Made by a program: the position numbers and the translations under genes
Origin: JAYZBC01 sp036339375
Lineage (GTDB): Bacteria; Pseudomonadota; Alphaproteobacteria; MPNO01; UBA2964
NCBI GenBank assembly: GCA_036339375.1
Contig: JAYZBC010000034.1
Coordinates: 68,898 to 132,897, forward strand
Length of the DNA: 64,000 nt
Direction: 5' to 3'
Shown here: piece by piece, positions 1 through 8,522 of the stretch
Position numbering within the stretch: position 1 is the stretch's first letter
How the letters are laid out: each line of letters begins with the position of its first letter
The notes under the pieces: generated by a model
What the model saw: the letters and a program-made list of their open reading frames with translations, nothing else
Database searches by the model: none
What the model was told of the DNA's origin: nothing

Positions 1-493
1 TTGAATAAGGGTTACCTATACCCATTCGTGCTAATGCAAAAATCTCTTTTGTTTCCATCAAGTCCGCTTCATTTTCGCTGCAATGATCGTGACCGAAAAG
101 GTGAAGCGCACCATGTACAATCAAATGTGCTAAGTGATCCCTAATTGACCTTCCTGTCGAAACTGCCTCTTTTTTTGTGGTGCCAAAAGCAACAACAATA
201 TCACCAATCAATTGGATACCGGTTTCCGAGCACAAATTTTCACAAGGAAAGGCCAACACGTTCGTTTTCTGGTCTTTAGCACGCCAAATTTTATTTAAGT
301 TTTGAACAAAGTTATCATCAGCAAGAACGATACTTACTTCACAGGGCAATTTTGCCATTTCTACTTCATTTAAGGTTGCTAAAACAGCAGATGAACATAA
401 TTGTCTAACATCAAATTTTACCATCTCCCAAGCTTTACAATTAACTTCAACCAGCACCCTAGTATCATGGTATTCCAAATTTTCGTGGCTCAT
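1..493 (-). CDS. ybeY: Endoribonuclease YbeY, partial (3' end outside window)
   Basis: Single-strand-specific metallo-endoribonuclease that matures 16S rRNA and takes part in late 70S ribosome quality control. The frame opens at an ATG (493-491) and is still open at base 1, so 164 residues are visible. The diagnostic zinc-binding motif HGALHLFGHDH lies at residues 127-137, with the three His ligands present. A NPYS stretch close to the window edge suggests that only a short C-terminal tail is missing. It lies just downstream of phoH on the same strand, the usual phoH-ybeY pairing of RNA-processing genes, with only about 24 bases between them. Confidence 0.93.
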   Translation of the reverse strand, partial: MSHENLEYHDTRVLVEVNCKAWEMVKFDVRQLCSSAVLATLNEVEMAKLPCEVSIVLADDNFVQNLNKIWRAKDQKTNVLAFPCENLCSETGIQLIGDIVVAFGTTKKEAVSTGRSIRDHLAHLIVHGALHLFGHDHCSENEADLMETKEIFALARMGIGNPYS

Positions 494-517
494 GACTTTT
501 TCAAGAATCAGTTTTAA

Positions 518-1531
518 TTAATTTTTTTCATTTATATCGTATGCTTGCACAATTTGAGTAACGAGTTTATGTCGGAGGACATCCGCATTAGTGAATTTGA
601 CTACACTAACATCCTTGATTTGCCCAAGAAGCTTAACGGCATGGGCAAGGCCAGAAACCGCTCCCCTTGGCAAATCTACCTGACTTGGATCTCCCGTAAT
701 GGCCATTCTTGAACCTTCTCCAAGGCGCGTTAAGAACATCTTCATTTGTATCTTTGTTGCATTTTGGGCTTCATCAAGAATTACAAAAGCGTGAGACAAC
801 GTCCGCCCTCTCATAAAGGCTAAAGGTACTACTTCTATCTCCCCTGAATTAAGGCGTTTTGCCACCTGATCCGCAGGAAGTATATCGTATAATGCGTCAT
901 ATAAAGGTGCTAAATATGGATCAATCTTTTCTTGCAAACTACCTGGAAGAAACCCCAAATGTTCGCCAGCCTCTACAGCAGGACGGGAGAGTATTATACG
1001 ATCGACCTGGCCTGAAATTAACTTCTGTGCCGCAGTAGCTACCGCTAAATAGGTTTTGCCGGTACCTGCCGGACCAATACCAAATACCATCTGCATGGTA
1101 GCCAGTGCCTTTATATAAGTAACTTGACAAGGTGAACGACCCGTCAAATGACGTTTCGGAGTCCGTATTGAAATTTCTTGGCTTTTCCCGGAGGCGGCAT
1201 CCTCATTAATGTTCCGTGCCTCTCCTGCCATCCGAATGGCAGCATCCACTTCAGCTACATCAACGGGTAAATTATTTTCAAGTCTTTTATAAAGTTCTTT
1301 TAAAGCCCCTGCTGCAAATTTTTTTTCTGGAAAAGAACCTTTTAAGGATACAATATTTCCTCTGGAAGAAATATGAATATTTAAAATTTGTTCTATCCTG
1401 GCTAAATGACGGTCGTGTTCACCAAACAATATGGGCAAAAGCTTATTGTCCGGGAAACTTACTACCAGCGGCTCATCTTCCGTAGTTTCTAAAGCCGTTG
1501 AAACACCGCCAGAACTTTGTTTTCTGCTCAA
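518..1531 (-). CDS. phoH: PhoH-like ATPase (YbeZ)
   Basis: PhoH family P-loop ATPase of 337 residues, thought to work with YbeY in RNA metabolism. A KH-like N-terminal region is followed by Walker A GPAGTGKT at residues 153-160 and a Walker B-type FVILDEAQN near residue 250, matching the family in length and order. The ATG overlaps the end of miaB by four bases, so the two are probably translationally coupled in one transcript with ybeY downstream. Assignment to the family is secure; the exact RNA substrate of this family is not established. Confidence 0.95.
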   Translation of the reverse strand: MSRKQSSGGVSTALETTEDEPLVVSFPDNKLLPILFGEHDRHLARIEQILNIHISSRGNIVSLKGSFPEKKFAAGALKELYKRLENNLPVDVAEVDAAIRMAGEARNINEDAASGKSQEISIRTPKRHLTGRSPCQVTYIKALATMQMVFGIGPAGTGKTYLAVATAAQKLISGQVDRIILSRPAVEAGEHLGFLPGSLQEKIDPYLAPLYDALYDILPADQVAKRLNSGEIEVVPLAFMRGRTLSHAFVILDEAQNATKIQMKMFLTRLGEGSRMAITGDPSQVDLPRGAVSGLAHAVKLLGQIKDVSVVKFTNADVLRHKLVTQIVQAYDINEKN

Positions 1532-2904
1532 ACCGGTTGATACTCCTTAAGCGATTTTCTTTTATTAAATGAATTTGTTTCAAGGTGGCCGGTCAAAGAA
1601 TGCGTATATGTTGCAGAAATGCCAAGCGATATAATTTTTCCGAGGTATTTTTTAGTCTGTTTCAAACTGGAACAATTAAGATGCACAGCCTGCATATGTG
1701 GGGTACGCCCAATAAGCTGATTTGCCTTTTTACCGTAGCGATCTAACAAAACGGGTATCGTTTTGCCCATAGAATTCTTATTAAAGGCGGTCTGCTTTTC
1801 GTGCAATAAAGTCTGCAAACAGGATAATCTTTCGTCTTTGATTTTTTCTGGAACCTGTTTATTCATGTCAGCAGCCGGAGTACCGGGGCGTTTACTAAAT
1901 TTAAAGGAGTAGCCTTGCGAAAATTCAACATGTTTAATTAAAGAAATTGTCGCTGCAAAATCCTTATCTGTCTCTCCGGGATACCCAACGATGAAATCAG
2001 ATGAAAAAGATATGTCAGGACGCACATTTCTTAAATTCTCAATCAACTCCATATAATCCCGGATGGTGTGACGTCTATTCATGTTCTTAAGAATTCGATC
2101 TGATCCTGACTGCACAGGTAAATGCAAGAAGGGCATTAGTTTAGGAATGTCACCGTGGGCTTTAATTAATTCAGAATCAAAATCGCTAGGATGAGATGTG
2201 GTGTACCGCACACGTTTAAGTCCATCAATTTTCGCTAAAGCTTGGAGTAATTTAGATAGCCCACCCTTGCACCCGTGGTAAGCATTTACATTTTGACCTA
2301 ACAAGATCAATTCTTTAGCACCGGAGTTTACTAGTATAGCAGCCTCTTTCAAAACATCCTCTAGCAACCTTGAAAATTCGGCTCCTCGTGTATAGGGAAC
2401 AACACAAAATTTGCAAAACTTATCACACCCCTCTTGAATAGTCAGAAAAGCAGAGGAACTTGACGTTGTTACATTTGGTAAAAACTCAAATTTTGATTCA
2501 GCTGGAAAGTTTGTTTCAATTATTCTTTGGTGTTTGTTTTTTTTTCCAATTTGCGCTATTGCACGGGTCAGCATAGACGGTAATTTATGATAGTTCTGAG
2601 GACCAAATACAAAGTCCACAGCGGGTGCACGATGGGAAATTTCGATCCCCTCAGCTTGAGCAACACACCCCCCCACAGCAATTAAAGCCTCCGGTTTTTT
2701 GATAGATTTGAGGCGTCCTAATTCGGAGTAAACTTTATTGACGGCTTTTTCTCTTATGTGACAAGTATTCAAAATCACCAAATCAGCATCTTTTGCATGT
2801 TGTGTTGGTTTATAACCTTCCACCGCCAATACATCTGAAATTCGGGCGGAGTCATAAACATTCATCTGACAGCCGTAGCTTTTAATAAAAACTTTTTTTG
2901 CCAA
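1528..2904 (-). CDS. miaB: tRNA-2-methylthio-N6-dimethylallyladenosine synthase MiaB
   Basis: Radical-SAM methylthiotransferase that adds a 2-methylthio group to i6A37 of tRNAs reading UNN codons. It has 458 residues. The N-terminal UPF0004 domain shows the three auxiliary-cluster cysteines C12, C48 and C80; the radical SAM cysteines are C160, C164 and C167 (CxxxCxxC); a TRAM domain would occupy the C-terminus. Length and motif order are typical. It is transcribed toward phoH and ybeY; the 117 bases upstream separate it from olsA, so it may have its own promoter, but I could not identify a convincing one. Confidence 0.97.
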   Translation of the reverse strand: MAKKVFIKSYGCQMNVYDSARISDVLAVEGYKPTQHAKDADLVILNTCHIREKAVNKVYSELGRLKSIKKPEALIAVGGCVAQAEGIEISHRAPAVDFVFGPQNYHKLPSMLTRAIAQIGKKNKHQRIIETNFPAESKFEFLPNVTTSSSSAFLTIQEGCDKFCKFCVVPYTRGAEFSRLLEDVLKEAAILVNSGAKELILLGQNVNAYHGCKGGLSKLLQALAKIDGLKRVRYTTSHPSDFDSELIKAHGDIPKLMPFLHLPVQSGSDRILKNMNRRHTIRDYMELIENLRNVRPDISFSSDFIVGYPGETDKDFAATISLIKHVEFSQGYSFKFSKRPGTPAADMNKQVPEKIKDERLSCLQTLLHEKQTAFNKNSMGKTIPVLLDRYGKKANQLIGRTPHMQAVHLNCSSLKQTKKYLGKIISLGISATYTHSLTGHLETNSFNKRKSLKEYQPV

Positions 2905-3021
2905 AACTTAACCCAAAATTTTCAGAATTGTTTTCTGCACCGTTATTAATATATAGAGTAAAAACATTACAAACCTTAACATTGACCTCACAATAGTCAA
3001 GAAAAGGGCTTGAGGGGAACC

Positions 3022-3828
3022 TTAGGGCTTATTAGATTTCCTTCCCTGATTAGAACTGGCGACACCAAAGGAAACAATTTGATGGCAGTATTCAGCTAAA
3101 TCTTTTCTGGTTTCAAATCGATCACTAGAAATAGGTGTATGAAAATTTACCTCGACTGTGATCGCGCCTAGACCAGCCAACTCAAGAAAATGCGGAAACA
3201 GGGTCATATCACCATACCAAGCAAGATAAGGTAGTAAAGATCGATCTAGTGGTAGTCCATCAAGTTTAGTATAAGCGATCGAAACCGGTTGAATTTGGAA
3301 AGGCGGGATTTCATTACGCAATTCTGCAACTGAAAACAAAGAGCTTTTAAAAGGCAGGACATGGCGCCCATCCGCACTAGTCCCTTCTGGAAATAAAACT
3401 AGGTTGTCCCCCTTAAAAAGCCTTTTTGCAAGTTCGTTGCGTTGGTTTCCCACAAAACTCCCACGACGTTCAACAAACACGGTTTGGGTAAGGCGGGCCA
3501 AAGTCCCATAAATTGGCCACTTCGAAATTTCCGCTTTTGCAATAAAAGAAGCTTCTAATAAAGAGCCAATAACCGCTATATCCAAATAGCTTACATGATT
3601 GGACACAAATAAAGTGGGTTTTAAAGACGATGGGTTTCCTAAAATATTAATGGAAATCCCCAAAGTTCTTAAACAAAGCTGATGGTAAAATTTTGGGAGA
3701 ACAATAGCGAACCGTGCTCGGCCTAAAACAGCAATAAACATAGTCGGAAAAACGGTTAAAGTTAAAAAAATATAAATACTAAGTCGAAGAATTCCCCGGA
3801 ACCTAGAAACAAAAACATTTTTAACCAT
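3022..3828 (-). CDS. olsA: Lyso-ornithine lipid O-acyltransferase (PlsC family)
   Basis: 1-acyl-sn-glycerol-3-phosphate acyltransferase family protein of 268 residues. One hydrophobic N-terminal segment (about residues 12-36) anchors it in the membrane, followed by the catalytic HxxxxD box (H78 to D83, NHVSYLD) and the FPEGT substrate-binding motif at residues 146-150. It overlaps the preceding acyl-ACP N-acyltransferase gene by eight bases. This pairing is the OlsB-OlsA arrangement for ornithine lipids, in which OlsA esterifies the 3-hydroxy group of lyso-ornithine lipid. A general lysophosphatidate acyltransferase (PlsC) is the alternative; the choice rests on context. Confidence 0.85.
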   Translation of the reverse strand: MVKNVFVSRFRGILRLSIYIFLTLTVFPTMFIAVLGRARFAIVLPKFYHQLCLRTLGISINILGNPSSLKPTLFVSNHVSYLDIAVIGSLLEASFIAKAEISKWPIYGTLARLTQTVFVERRGSFVGNQRNELAKRLFKGDNLVLFPEGTSADGRHVLPFKSSLFSVAELRNEIPPFQIQPVSIAYTKLDGLPLDRSLLPYLAWYGDMTLFPHFLELAGLGAITVEVNFHTPISSDRFETRKDLAEYCHQIVSFGVASSNQGRKSNKP

Positions 3829-4639
3829 CCGACCACTGCGCAGATCGTTCGTAATGACGCAAATACCGGTTTGTTATAAGTTTAGTTTCAACCACGATAG
3901 AAATATCCACTGTATTAAATTGCTTATCAATGACAGCGCCCTCCCCAATATATCCTCCAAGACGGAGATAACCCTTAATGAGGGGTGGTAAATCTTTTAA
4001 TGCTTCAGCAACCACTATTTTATCTTTTGGTAAAGAATTCATATTCACATACCTAGAAGACAGTGCTTTAGGTCGAAGTGGTTTAGGAGCAAGATGGTTA
4101 TGATGCAGATAGGAAAGTATTAACGACATTTTTTCGGGCTTAGTCCCTGGGATACTGGCACACCCAAACAATACTTTTATATCAAAACAATTCACGTATT
4201 CAGCTATAGCTTGCCATAATAGCTGCATCGTCGGTAATTTACGATGATGTAAATCCACACAAGACCGCCCCAACTCCATAATCTCACCGTCAATATTCAT
4301 CAGCGCATTCAGGTCGAATTCTTTGGATGAATAAAAACCATTCCCTTGCTTAGCTATTTTACCCCGGAGAATTCTATATGTACCAACAACTCGACCCGGC
4401 CAATTGGGCCGTTCGTCACTTAGCACTAAAAGATGATCACAAAACTTATCAAATTTATCAAAGTCCCGTTGACAATTCTTCATCCTTGACGACGGAATAG
4501 CATCCATTTCGTTGTAGAAGACCTGATAACGGAGGGCTTGTGCCGCTGCAATTTCACTTCTGGATTTTGCCAACCGGGCTGTCAACTTGCCCGCAGTGAT
4601 CGGTTTAAAAATTTCTGGGGAATAAATTTTATTAAACAA
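3821..4639 (-). CDS. olsB: L-ornithine N-alpha-acyltransferase (GNAT/hemolysin-like)
   Basis: GNAT-fold N-acyltransferase of 272 residues, of the family once called 'hemolysin-like', which moves a 3-hydroxyacyl group from acyl carrier protein to ornithine as the first step of ornithine lipid synthesis. Typical family segments are visible, such as ALRYQVFYNEM near residues 35-45, the region around MELGRSCVD, and IPGTKPEKMS. The start is a TTG; no ATG lies close to the conserved start of the domain, so the exact start is uncertain. It is followed directly by olsA with an eight-base overlap and lies downstream of fur on the same strand. Confidence 0.85.
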   Translation of the reverse strand: MFNKIYSPEIFKPITAGKLTARLAKSRSEIAAAQALRYQVFYNEMDAIPSSRMKNCQRDFDKFDKFCDHLLVLSDERPNWPGRVVGTYRILRGKIAKQGNGFYSSKEFDLNALMNIDGEIMELGRSCVDLHHRKLPTMQLLWQAIAEYVNCFDIKVLFGCASIPGTKPEKMSLILSYLHHNHLAPKPLRPKALSSRYVNMNSLPKDKIVVAEALKDLPPLIKGYLRLGGYIGEGAVIDKQFNTVDISIVVETKLITNRYLRHYERSAQWSDG

Positions 4640-4726
4640 AATTTGGTACAGGAATTTTCAGGCCAAAAAAGTAAACTTTAAGCCAACCATAACAAAAATG
4701 CTTTCAAACAATTTGGAATAAAAACA

Positions 4727-5206
4727 TCAATCGCCCAATTTTTCTTTTTCAGAATCTGAAGCAGCATCTTCTTGACCTAGGGGCACCCCGTAAAGCTCCA
4801 ACCTTTCTCCTACTAATTTATAGCCTAATTCTTTAGCGATGCGCACTTTTATTTGTTCAAGTTCTTCGTTCTCAAACTCCAAAACTTTCCCGGATTTCAT
4901 GTCAATTAAATGATGGTGGTGTGAATTCTCTGTGGCTATTTCATATCGCGCACGGCCATCACCAAAATCGAGTCGTTCAATAATGTTTGCAATGTCAAAT
5001 AATCTTAATGTCCTATAGACAGTAGCAATACTTATTCTTGGGTCGATTTCTGAAGCACGGCGGTAAACTTCCTCCACATCAGGATGATCAGTAGAACCCG
5101 AAAGAACCCGAGCAATTATCCTCCGCTGCTCTGTCATCTTCATCCCTTTTTCTACACAGGCTTGTTCGATGGGGGAAATTATATTTTTTGGTTTTTTTGG
5201 TTCCAT
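4727..5206 (-). CDS. fur: Ferric uptake regulator family transcription factor (Fur)
   Basis: Fur-family metal-dependent repressor. The chosen ATG at 5206 gives 159 residues; in-frame starts at 5218 and 5275 would only add a hydrophobic, unconserved extension. The winged helix with the RISIATVYRTLRLF recognition segment is followed by a metal-site region SHHHHLIDMKSGKVLEF. The four-His run with KVLEF downstream is typical of Fur/Mur rather than Irr or Zur. Whether it senses iron or manganese cannot be decided from sequence, since alphaproteobacterial Fur orthologues are often Mur. It lies upstream of olsB and opposite a TusA-like gene. Confidence 0.9.
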   Translation of the reverse strand: MEPKKPKNIISPIEQACVEKGMKMTEQRRIIARVLSGSTDHPDVEEVYRRASEIDPRISIATVYRTLRLFDIANIIERLDFGDGRARYEIATENSHHHHLIDMKSGKVLEFENEELEQIKVRIAKELGYKLVGERLELYGVPLGQEDAASDSEKEKLGD

Positions 5207-5317
5207 TGTTCTAACCATAAAAACATTATACAAAAAAAACGGGTAAAGGATATTATTCTTTATATTTAAATGCATTTTATCTAAAATTCATCAATACCTC
5301 ACTCTGATTTACTGGTT

Positions 5318-5346
5318 TTGAACTAGAATGAGAAACTATTTATAAT
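5318..5346 (+). promoter_or_regulatory. Sigma-70-like promoter before the TusA-like gene
   Basis: TTGAAC (5318-5323), a 17-base spacer, then a perfect TATAAT (5341-5346). The start codon at 5361 follows so closely that the predicted transcript would have only about 7-9 leader bases. A second TATAAT lies at 5354-5359. Seen directly; function is inferred. Confidence 0.5.
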
Positions 5347-5360
5347 TGAGGCTTATAATA

Positions 5361-5618
5361 ATGCCCGAAAAAATTGCTCATTTTTTAGATATAACGGCAG
5401 AAGTTTGTCCGATGACTTTTGTTAAAACCAGACTATTAATAGAAAAAATGAAGCCTGGGGAGACAGCTGAAATCCGGATGATTGGAAAAGAGCCAGTAGA
5501 AAACGTCCCCGCTTCTGTAGAAGAGCTTGGACACAAAGTTCTTTATCTGAAAAGCGAAGATTTTAAAAAAAAATTTGACGCTAACACAGTACATCGTCTT
5601 TTTTTACAGAAATGTTAA
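5361..5618 (+). CDS. TusA/SirA-like sulfurtransferase family protein
   Basis: Small SirA/TusA-fold protein of 85 residues. The family cysteine is present in AEVCPMTFVKTRLLIEKM, but the usual CPxP box is CPM-T here, so the second proline is missing. TusA proteins relay persulfide sulfur, for example to tRNA thiolation; members of this subgroup have no firmly assigned job. The ATG at 5361 is preferred over an upstream TTG (5346) because GAGG stands nine bases before it. The 3' end overlaps the convergent rimI gene by 38 bases. Confidence 0.8.
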   Translation: MPEKIAHFLDITAEVCPMTFVKTRLLIEKMKPGETAEIRMIGKEPVENVPASVEELGHKVLYLKSEDFKKKFDANTVHRLFLQKC

Positions 5619-6090
5619 AATTTGGCAACGCAACCCGCATGGTATAAGCATCGCTCCGAGTACCATCAGAATTTTCATAATACCGGGGGCGATTTCCCAC
5701 TTTTATAAACCCGTGGGATCTGTAAAGCCGCAGGGCCGCCATATTATCTTCAGATACTTCAAGAAAAATCCACTTTGCTTTTTCAATAACTGCCCGTTTC
5801 ATTGTAGCCTGGAGCAATTGTGCTCCAAACCCAATCGCACGACATTCTGGAGCAACACCCAACGTGAGCAACTCACATTCATCTACAGCAATTCGTGCAA
5901 TTGCAAACCCTACAATTGACTGAGCACTGGATCTTCGAGAGACCAAGCCAAAAGCACCGGCCATTTTTAAAATTTGGCTTATGGTTTTAAAATCCCAAGC
6001 GTCAAAAAAACACCGGCCATGCAAATTTGAAACAAGTTCAACATCTACAAAGCGCAAATTCTCAATTAAGTCGTTATTCATAGCATTCAT
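5581..6090 (-). CDS. rimI: Ribosomal-protein-alanine N-acetyltransferase RimI-like
   Basis: GNAT acetyltransferase of 169 residues; RimI acetylates the N-terminus of ribosomal protein S18. The acetyl-CoA segment is visible as LGVAPECRAIGFGAQLL, followed by the family's ENMAALRLYRSHGF and GNRPRYYE segments. It starts at the end of tsaB with overlap of a single base, the conserved tsaB-rimI pair of alphaproteobacteria. The last 38 bases lie opposite the end of the TusA-like gene. Confidence 0.88.
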   Translation of the reverse strand: MNAMNNDLIENLRFVDVELVSNLHGRCFFDAWDFKTISQILKMAGAFGLVSRRSSAQSIVGFAIARIAVDECELLTLGVAPECRAIGFGAQLLQATMKRAVIEKAKWIFLEVSEDNMAALRLYRSHGFIKVGNRPRYYENSDGTRSDAYTMRVALPNFNISVKKDDVLC

Positions 6091-6767
6091 TAATTGGAAT
6101 AAGGTAATTTTGCAGCTGGAGGGTGTATGTAAAATGGGGTAGCTTTTTTTGCACTATGAACCCGATTACCTGCAATTTCAGCTACATGCTCAGAGAACGG
6201 GAATCGACATTCGGTTACTACTTTGATATTTCCAATTTTATTTTCTGGCACTGCATCTAGGAACCTATCACATGCATCCCCAGCGACCCTAATAGGGCAA
6301 TTTGGTAATAATTGGATGATTGCTTCGGGCAACGCCGCAATGGGTTCATTTTGGGGTGATCCATCAGCAGTATATTGTTGAAAATAGAAATCTGCCCTTT
6401 TGGTTTCCAAAACCACAAACAAAGGCAAACTTTTAGCCCCTTTATTCAGTTGCCTGAAAACCGAAAACGCAACCGCCTCGAAAGTAGTTACTCCATGTAC
6501 TGGAATATTTAACGCAAGTGCTAAACCATGAGCAGCTGAAAGCCCTGTCCGCATACCAGTAAACGAACCGGGGCCAATTGTAACAGCAATCATATCTATG
6601 TCAGAAAAATTTGCACTAGTTTTTGCCATTAAATTTTTTATCATCGGCATCAATACTTCAACATGTCCCCTTGATAATTCTATAGAATTGACTCCTAACA
6701 CCTCCCCATCTTCCCAAATTGCGGCTGAGCAATTCGAAAGCGCTGTATCTATAGCAAGAATTTTCAT
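6090..6767 (-). CDS. tsaB: tRNA threonylcarbamoyladenosine biosynthesis protein TsaB
   Basis: Actin-fold partner of TsaD needed for the universal t6A37 tRNA modification. The ATG at 6767 gives 225 residues beginning MKILAIDTALSN; a TTG two codons upstream is the alternative. The family stretches VTIGPGSFTGMRTGLSAAHGL and VHGVTTFEAVA are intact. rimI follows with a one-base overlap, so both are probably co-transcribed. Upstream lies a short divergent intergenic region shared with the VanX-like gene. Confidence 0.93.
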   Translation of the reverse strand: MKILAIDTALSNCSAAIWEDGEVLGVNSIELSRGHVEVLMPMIKNLMAKTSANFSDIDMIAVTIGPGSFTGMRTGLSAAHGLALALNIPVHGVTTFEAVAFSVFRQLNKGAKSLPLFVVLETKRADFYFQQYTADGSPQNEPIAALPEAIIQLLPNCPIRVAGDACDRFLDAVPENKIGNIKVVTECRFPFSEHVAEIAGNRVHSAKKATPFYIHPPAAKLPYSN

Positions 6768-6777
6768 CCTCAAATTC

Positions 6778-6806
6778 TCTACAATCTTCGAGAAATAATT
6801 TATAAT
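6778..6806 (+). promoter_or_regulatory. Sigma-70-like promoter before the VanX-like dipeptidase gene
   Basis: TCTACA (6778-6783), a 17-base spacer and a perfect TATAAT (6801-6806), 24 bases before the ATG at 6831. The position in a divergent gap makes it plausible. The resulting leader would be short and shows no Shine-Dalgarno sequence. Confidence 0.5.
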
Positions 6807-6830
6807 GGCGGAACAAACTCGGTTATTACC

Positions 6831-7382
6831 ATGGATCTAACAGAAATTACCTCGCCAAAATATGACGTAGATATTCTTCTCGCCTACGCTACACCCGATA
6901 ATTTTACAAAAGCATCCATTTATAAGCATTCTATATGTTATCTGCACCATAAAGCTGCAAAAAAACTCCAAAAATCTGTCCTGTATGCCAAAGCGTTGGG
7001 ATTTAGGTTGCTCATCTTTGACGCATTTCGACCAACTGAAGCACAATCCATTCTTTGGAACCATACCCCTAATTCAAATTTTTTATCCAACCCCACTTCT
7101 GGTTCTCCCCACTCCAGAGGAGTAGCTGTTGACCTGACACTTCTGGAACAAAACGGCAAACCACTTGACATGGGAACTGATTTTGATTCGTTTTCAACTA
7201 AATCACAGCACGGAAACCAACAAATTTCTTCTAGAGCTCAAAAAAACAGGCTTATTTTGCTCGGGTTAATGACCCAAGCTGGCTGGGATTTTTATAAAAA
7301 TGAATGGTGGCATTATCAACTCCACAATTCAAAAATCTATCCATTAATTAGCAACCTACAAACACCCAAACCACTTTTGTAG
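6831..7382 (+). CDS. D-alanyl-D-alanine dipeptidase, VanX/DdpX family
   Basis: Zinc D,D-dipeptidase of 183 residues (peptidase M15D). All diagnostic residues are present: the DAFRP box with R67, zinc ligands H94 and D101 in SPHSRGVAVD, and catalytic E158 with ligand H161 in EWWH. The family cleaves D-Ala-D-Ala; outside vancomycin resistance it serves in peptidoglycan turnover or scavenging. No signal peptide is evident, which suggests a cytoplasmic enzyme. No VanH/VanA ligase or VanRS regulator is nearby, so there is no reason to infer resistance. It stands before a secreted deacetylase on the same strand. Confidence 0.9.
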   Translation: MDLTEITSPKYDVDILLAYATPDNFTKASIYKHSICYLHHKAAKKLQKSVLYAKALGFRLLIFDAFRPTEAQSILWNHTPNSNFLSNPTSGSPHSRGVAVDLTLLEQNGKPLDMGTDFDSFSTKSQHGNQQISSRAQKNRLILLGLMTQAGWDFYKNEWWHYQLHNSKIYPLISNLQTPKPLL

Positions 7383-7487
7383 TCAAATACAATAAATAAA
7401 GTTTCATGTTTTGCAATTAAATAGTAAACAGACCTTAATGGAGAGATTATTTTAAAACTTTAAAACCGTTGTTCATTGATTCACTTG

Positions 7488-8519
7488 ATGCACAAAACTT
7501 TGTTTAGCTTAATGGCTGTTTTGGTAATTTTGCTACCGGTTGGTGTTTTTGCTGCCAACTCGGCGGTAATTTTTATGTATCACCGCTTTGGTGAAAGCAA
7601 ACACCCTTCCACTAACATAAAAATCAAACAATTTGAAAAACATTTGAAAGAATTAAAAAAAAGACAATATTCTGTAAGGAGTATACCGGAAATTCTCAAA
7701 AAAATCACTTCAAACCAACCACTGCCACCCCAAACAATAGGAATTAGTATTGATGACGCATTTTTATCAGTTTTTGTCGAGGCATGGCCGCGCCTGCGTC
7801 AACTAAATTTTCCATTCACATTGTTTGTTGCTACTAACCCTCTTGATCAGCAATCATTTGGATATATGTCCTGGAATCAGTTGAGGAAAATGGTTAAAGC
7901 TGGAGTCACTGTTGGCAGCCAGACAGCCTCGCATTTACACATGCCTGTTTGGGACAAAAAACGTAATAAGGCCGATTTAAAAAAATCAAATAATAGGTTC
8001 AAGACCGAACTGGGTTTTATTCCAAAATTAATTGCTTATCCTTACGGTGAATATAGTTTAAGGGTCGGGGAAATTACAAAAGCAGCAGGTTTTGAATTTG
8101 GCTTTGGTCAGCATTCAGGGGTTTTGCATAAAAGTTCTAATTTCATGTATTTACCCCGATTTTCTTTCAACGAAAAGTATGGTGATTTAGGACGTTTACG
8201 TATCGCAAGTGGAGCAGTTCCCCTAGAAGTGAGTGATATTATTCCTTTAGACCCATTTTTAAGACAAACTCAAAACCCTCCTCTGCTTGGTTTTACAGTG
8301 ACAAACGTACCAAAAAAAAATCTCTCAAACTTAAGTTGTTACGCATCCGGTCAAGGGAAAGTCCATGTAAAACTCTTGGGAAAACGGCGCATCGAAGTGC
8401 GTATGAAAAAATTACCCCCCGGCCGGACTCGCGTTAATTGCACACTTCAAGAAAAACAGGGTCGATGGAAATGGTATGGTATGCAATTTTTAATGCGAAA
8501 ACCCTCACCAAGAAATTGA
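7488..8519 (+). CDS. Secreted polysaccharide deacetylase (NodB-fold) family protein
   Basis: Carbohydrate esterase 4-like protein of 343 residues from the ATG at 7488, with a Sec signal peptide in the first 22 or so residues ending FAAN. NodB motif 1 is present as SIDDAF (D89, D90) and a PYG motif lies at residues 185-187. Motif 2, usually HTxxH, reads SQTASH, so the first zinc-binding His is Gln145 while H149 is kept. The C-terminal third (about residues 240-343) is a separate domain I do not recognise. Substrate unknown; activity may be altered by the ligand change. Confidence 0.82.
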   Translation: MHKTLFSLMAVLVILLPVGVFAANSAVIFMYHRFGESKHPSTNIKIKQFEKHLKELKKRQYSVRSIPEILKKITSNQPLPPQTIGISIDDAFLSVFVEAWPRLRQLNFPFTLFVATNPLDQQSFGYMSWNQLRKMVKAGVTVGSQTASHLHMPVWDKKRNKADLKKSNNRFKTELGFIPKLIAYPYGEYSLRVGEITKAAGFEFGFGQHSGVLHKSSNFMYLPRFSFNEKYGDLGRLRIASGAVPLEVSDIIPLDPFLRQTQNPPLLGFTVTNVPKKNLSNLSCYASGQGKVHVKLLGKRRIEVRMKKLPPGRTRVNCTLQEKQGRWKWYGMQFLMRKPSPRN

Positions 8520-8522
8520 TAG

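Noticed and set aside
6831..7382. Vancomycin-resistance element (VanX)
   Set aside because: No vanH, vanA or vanRS nearby and the organism is Gram-negative; VanX-like dipeptidases are common housekeeping proteins.
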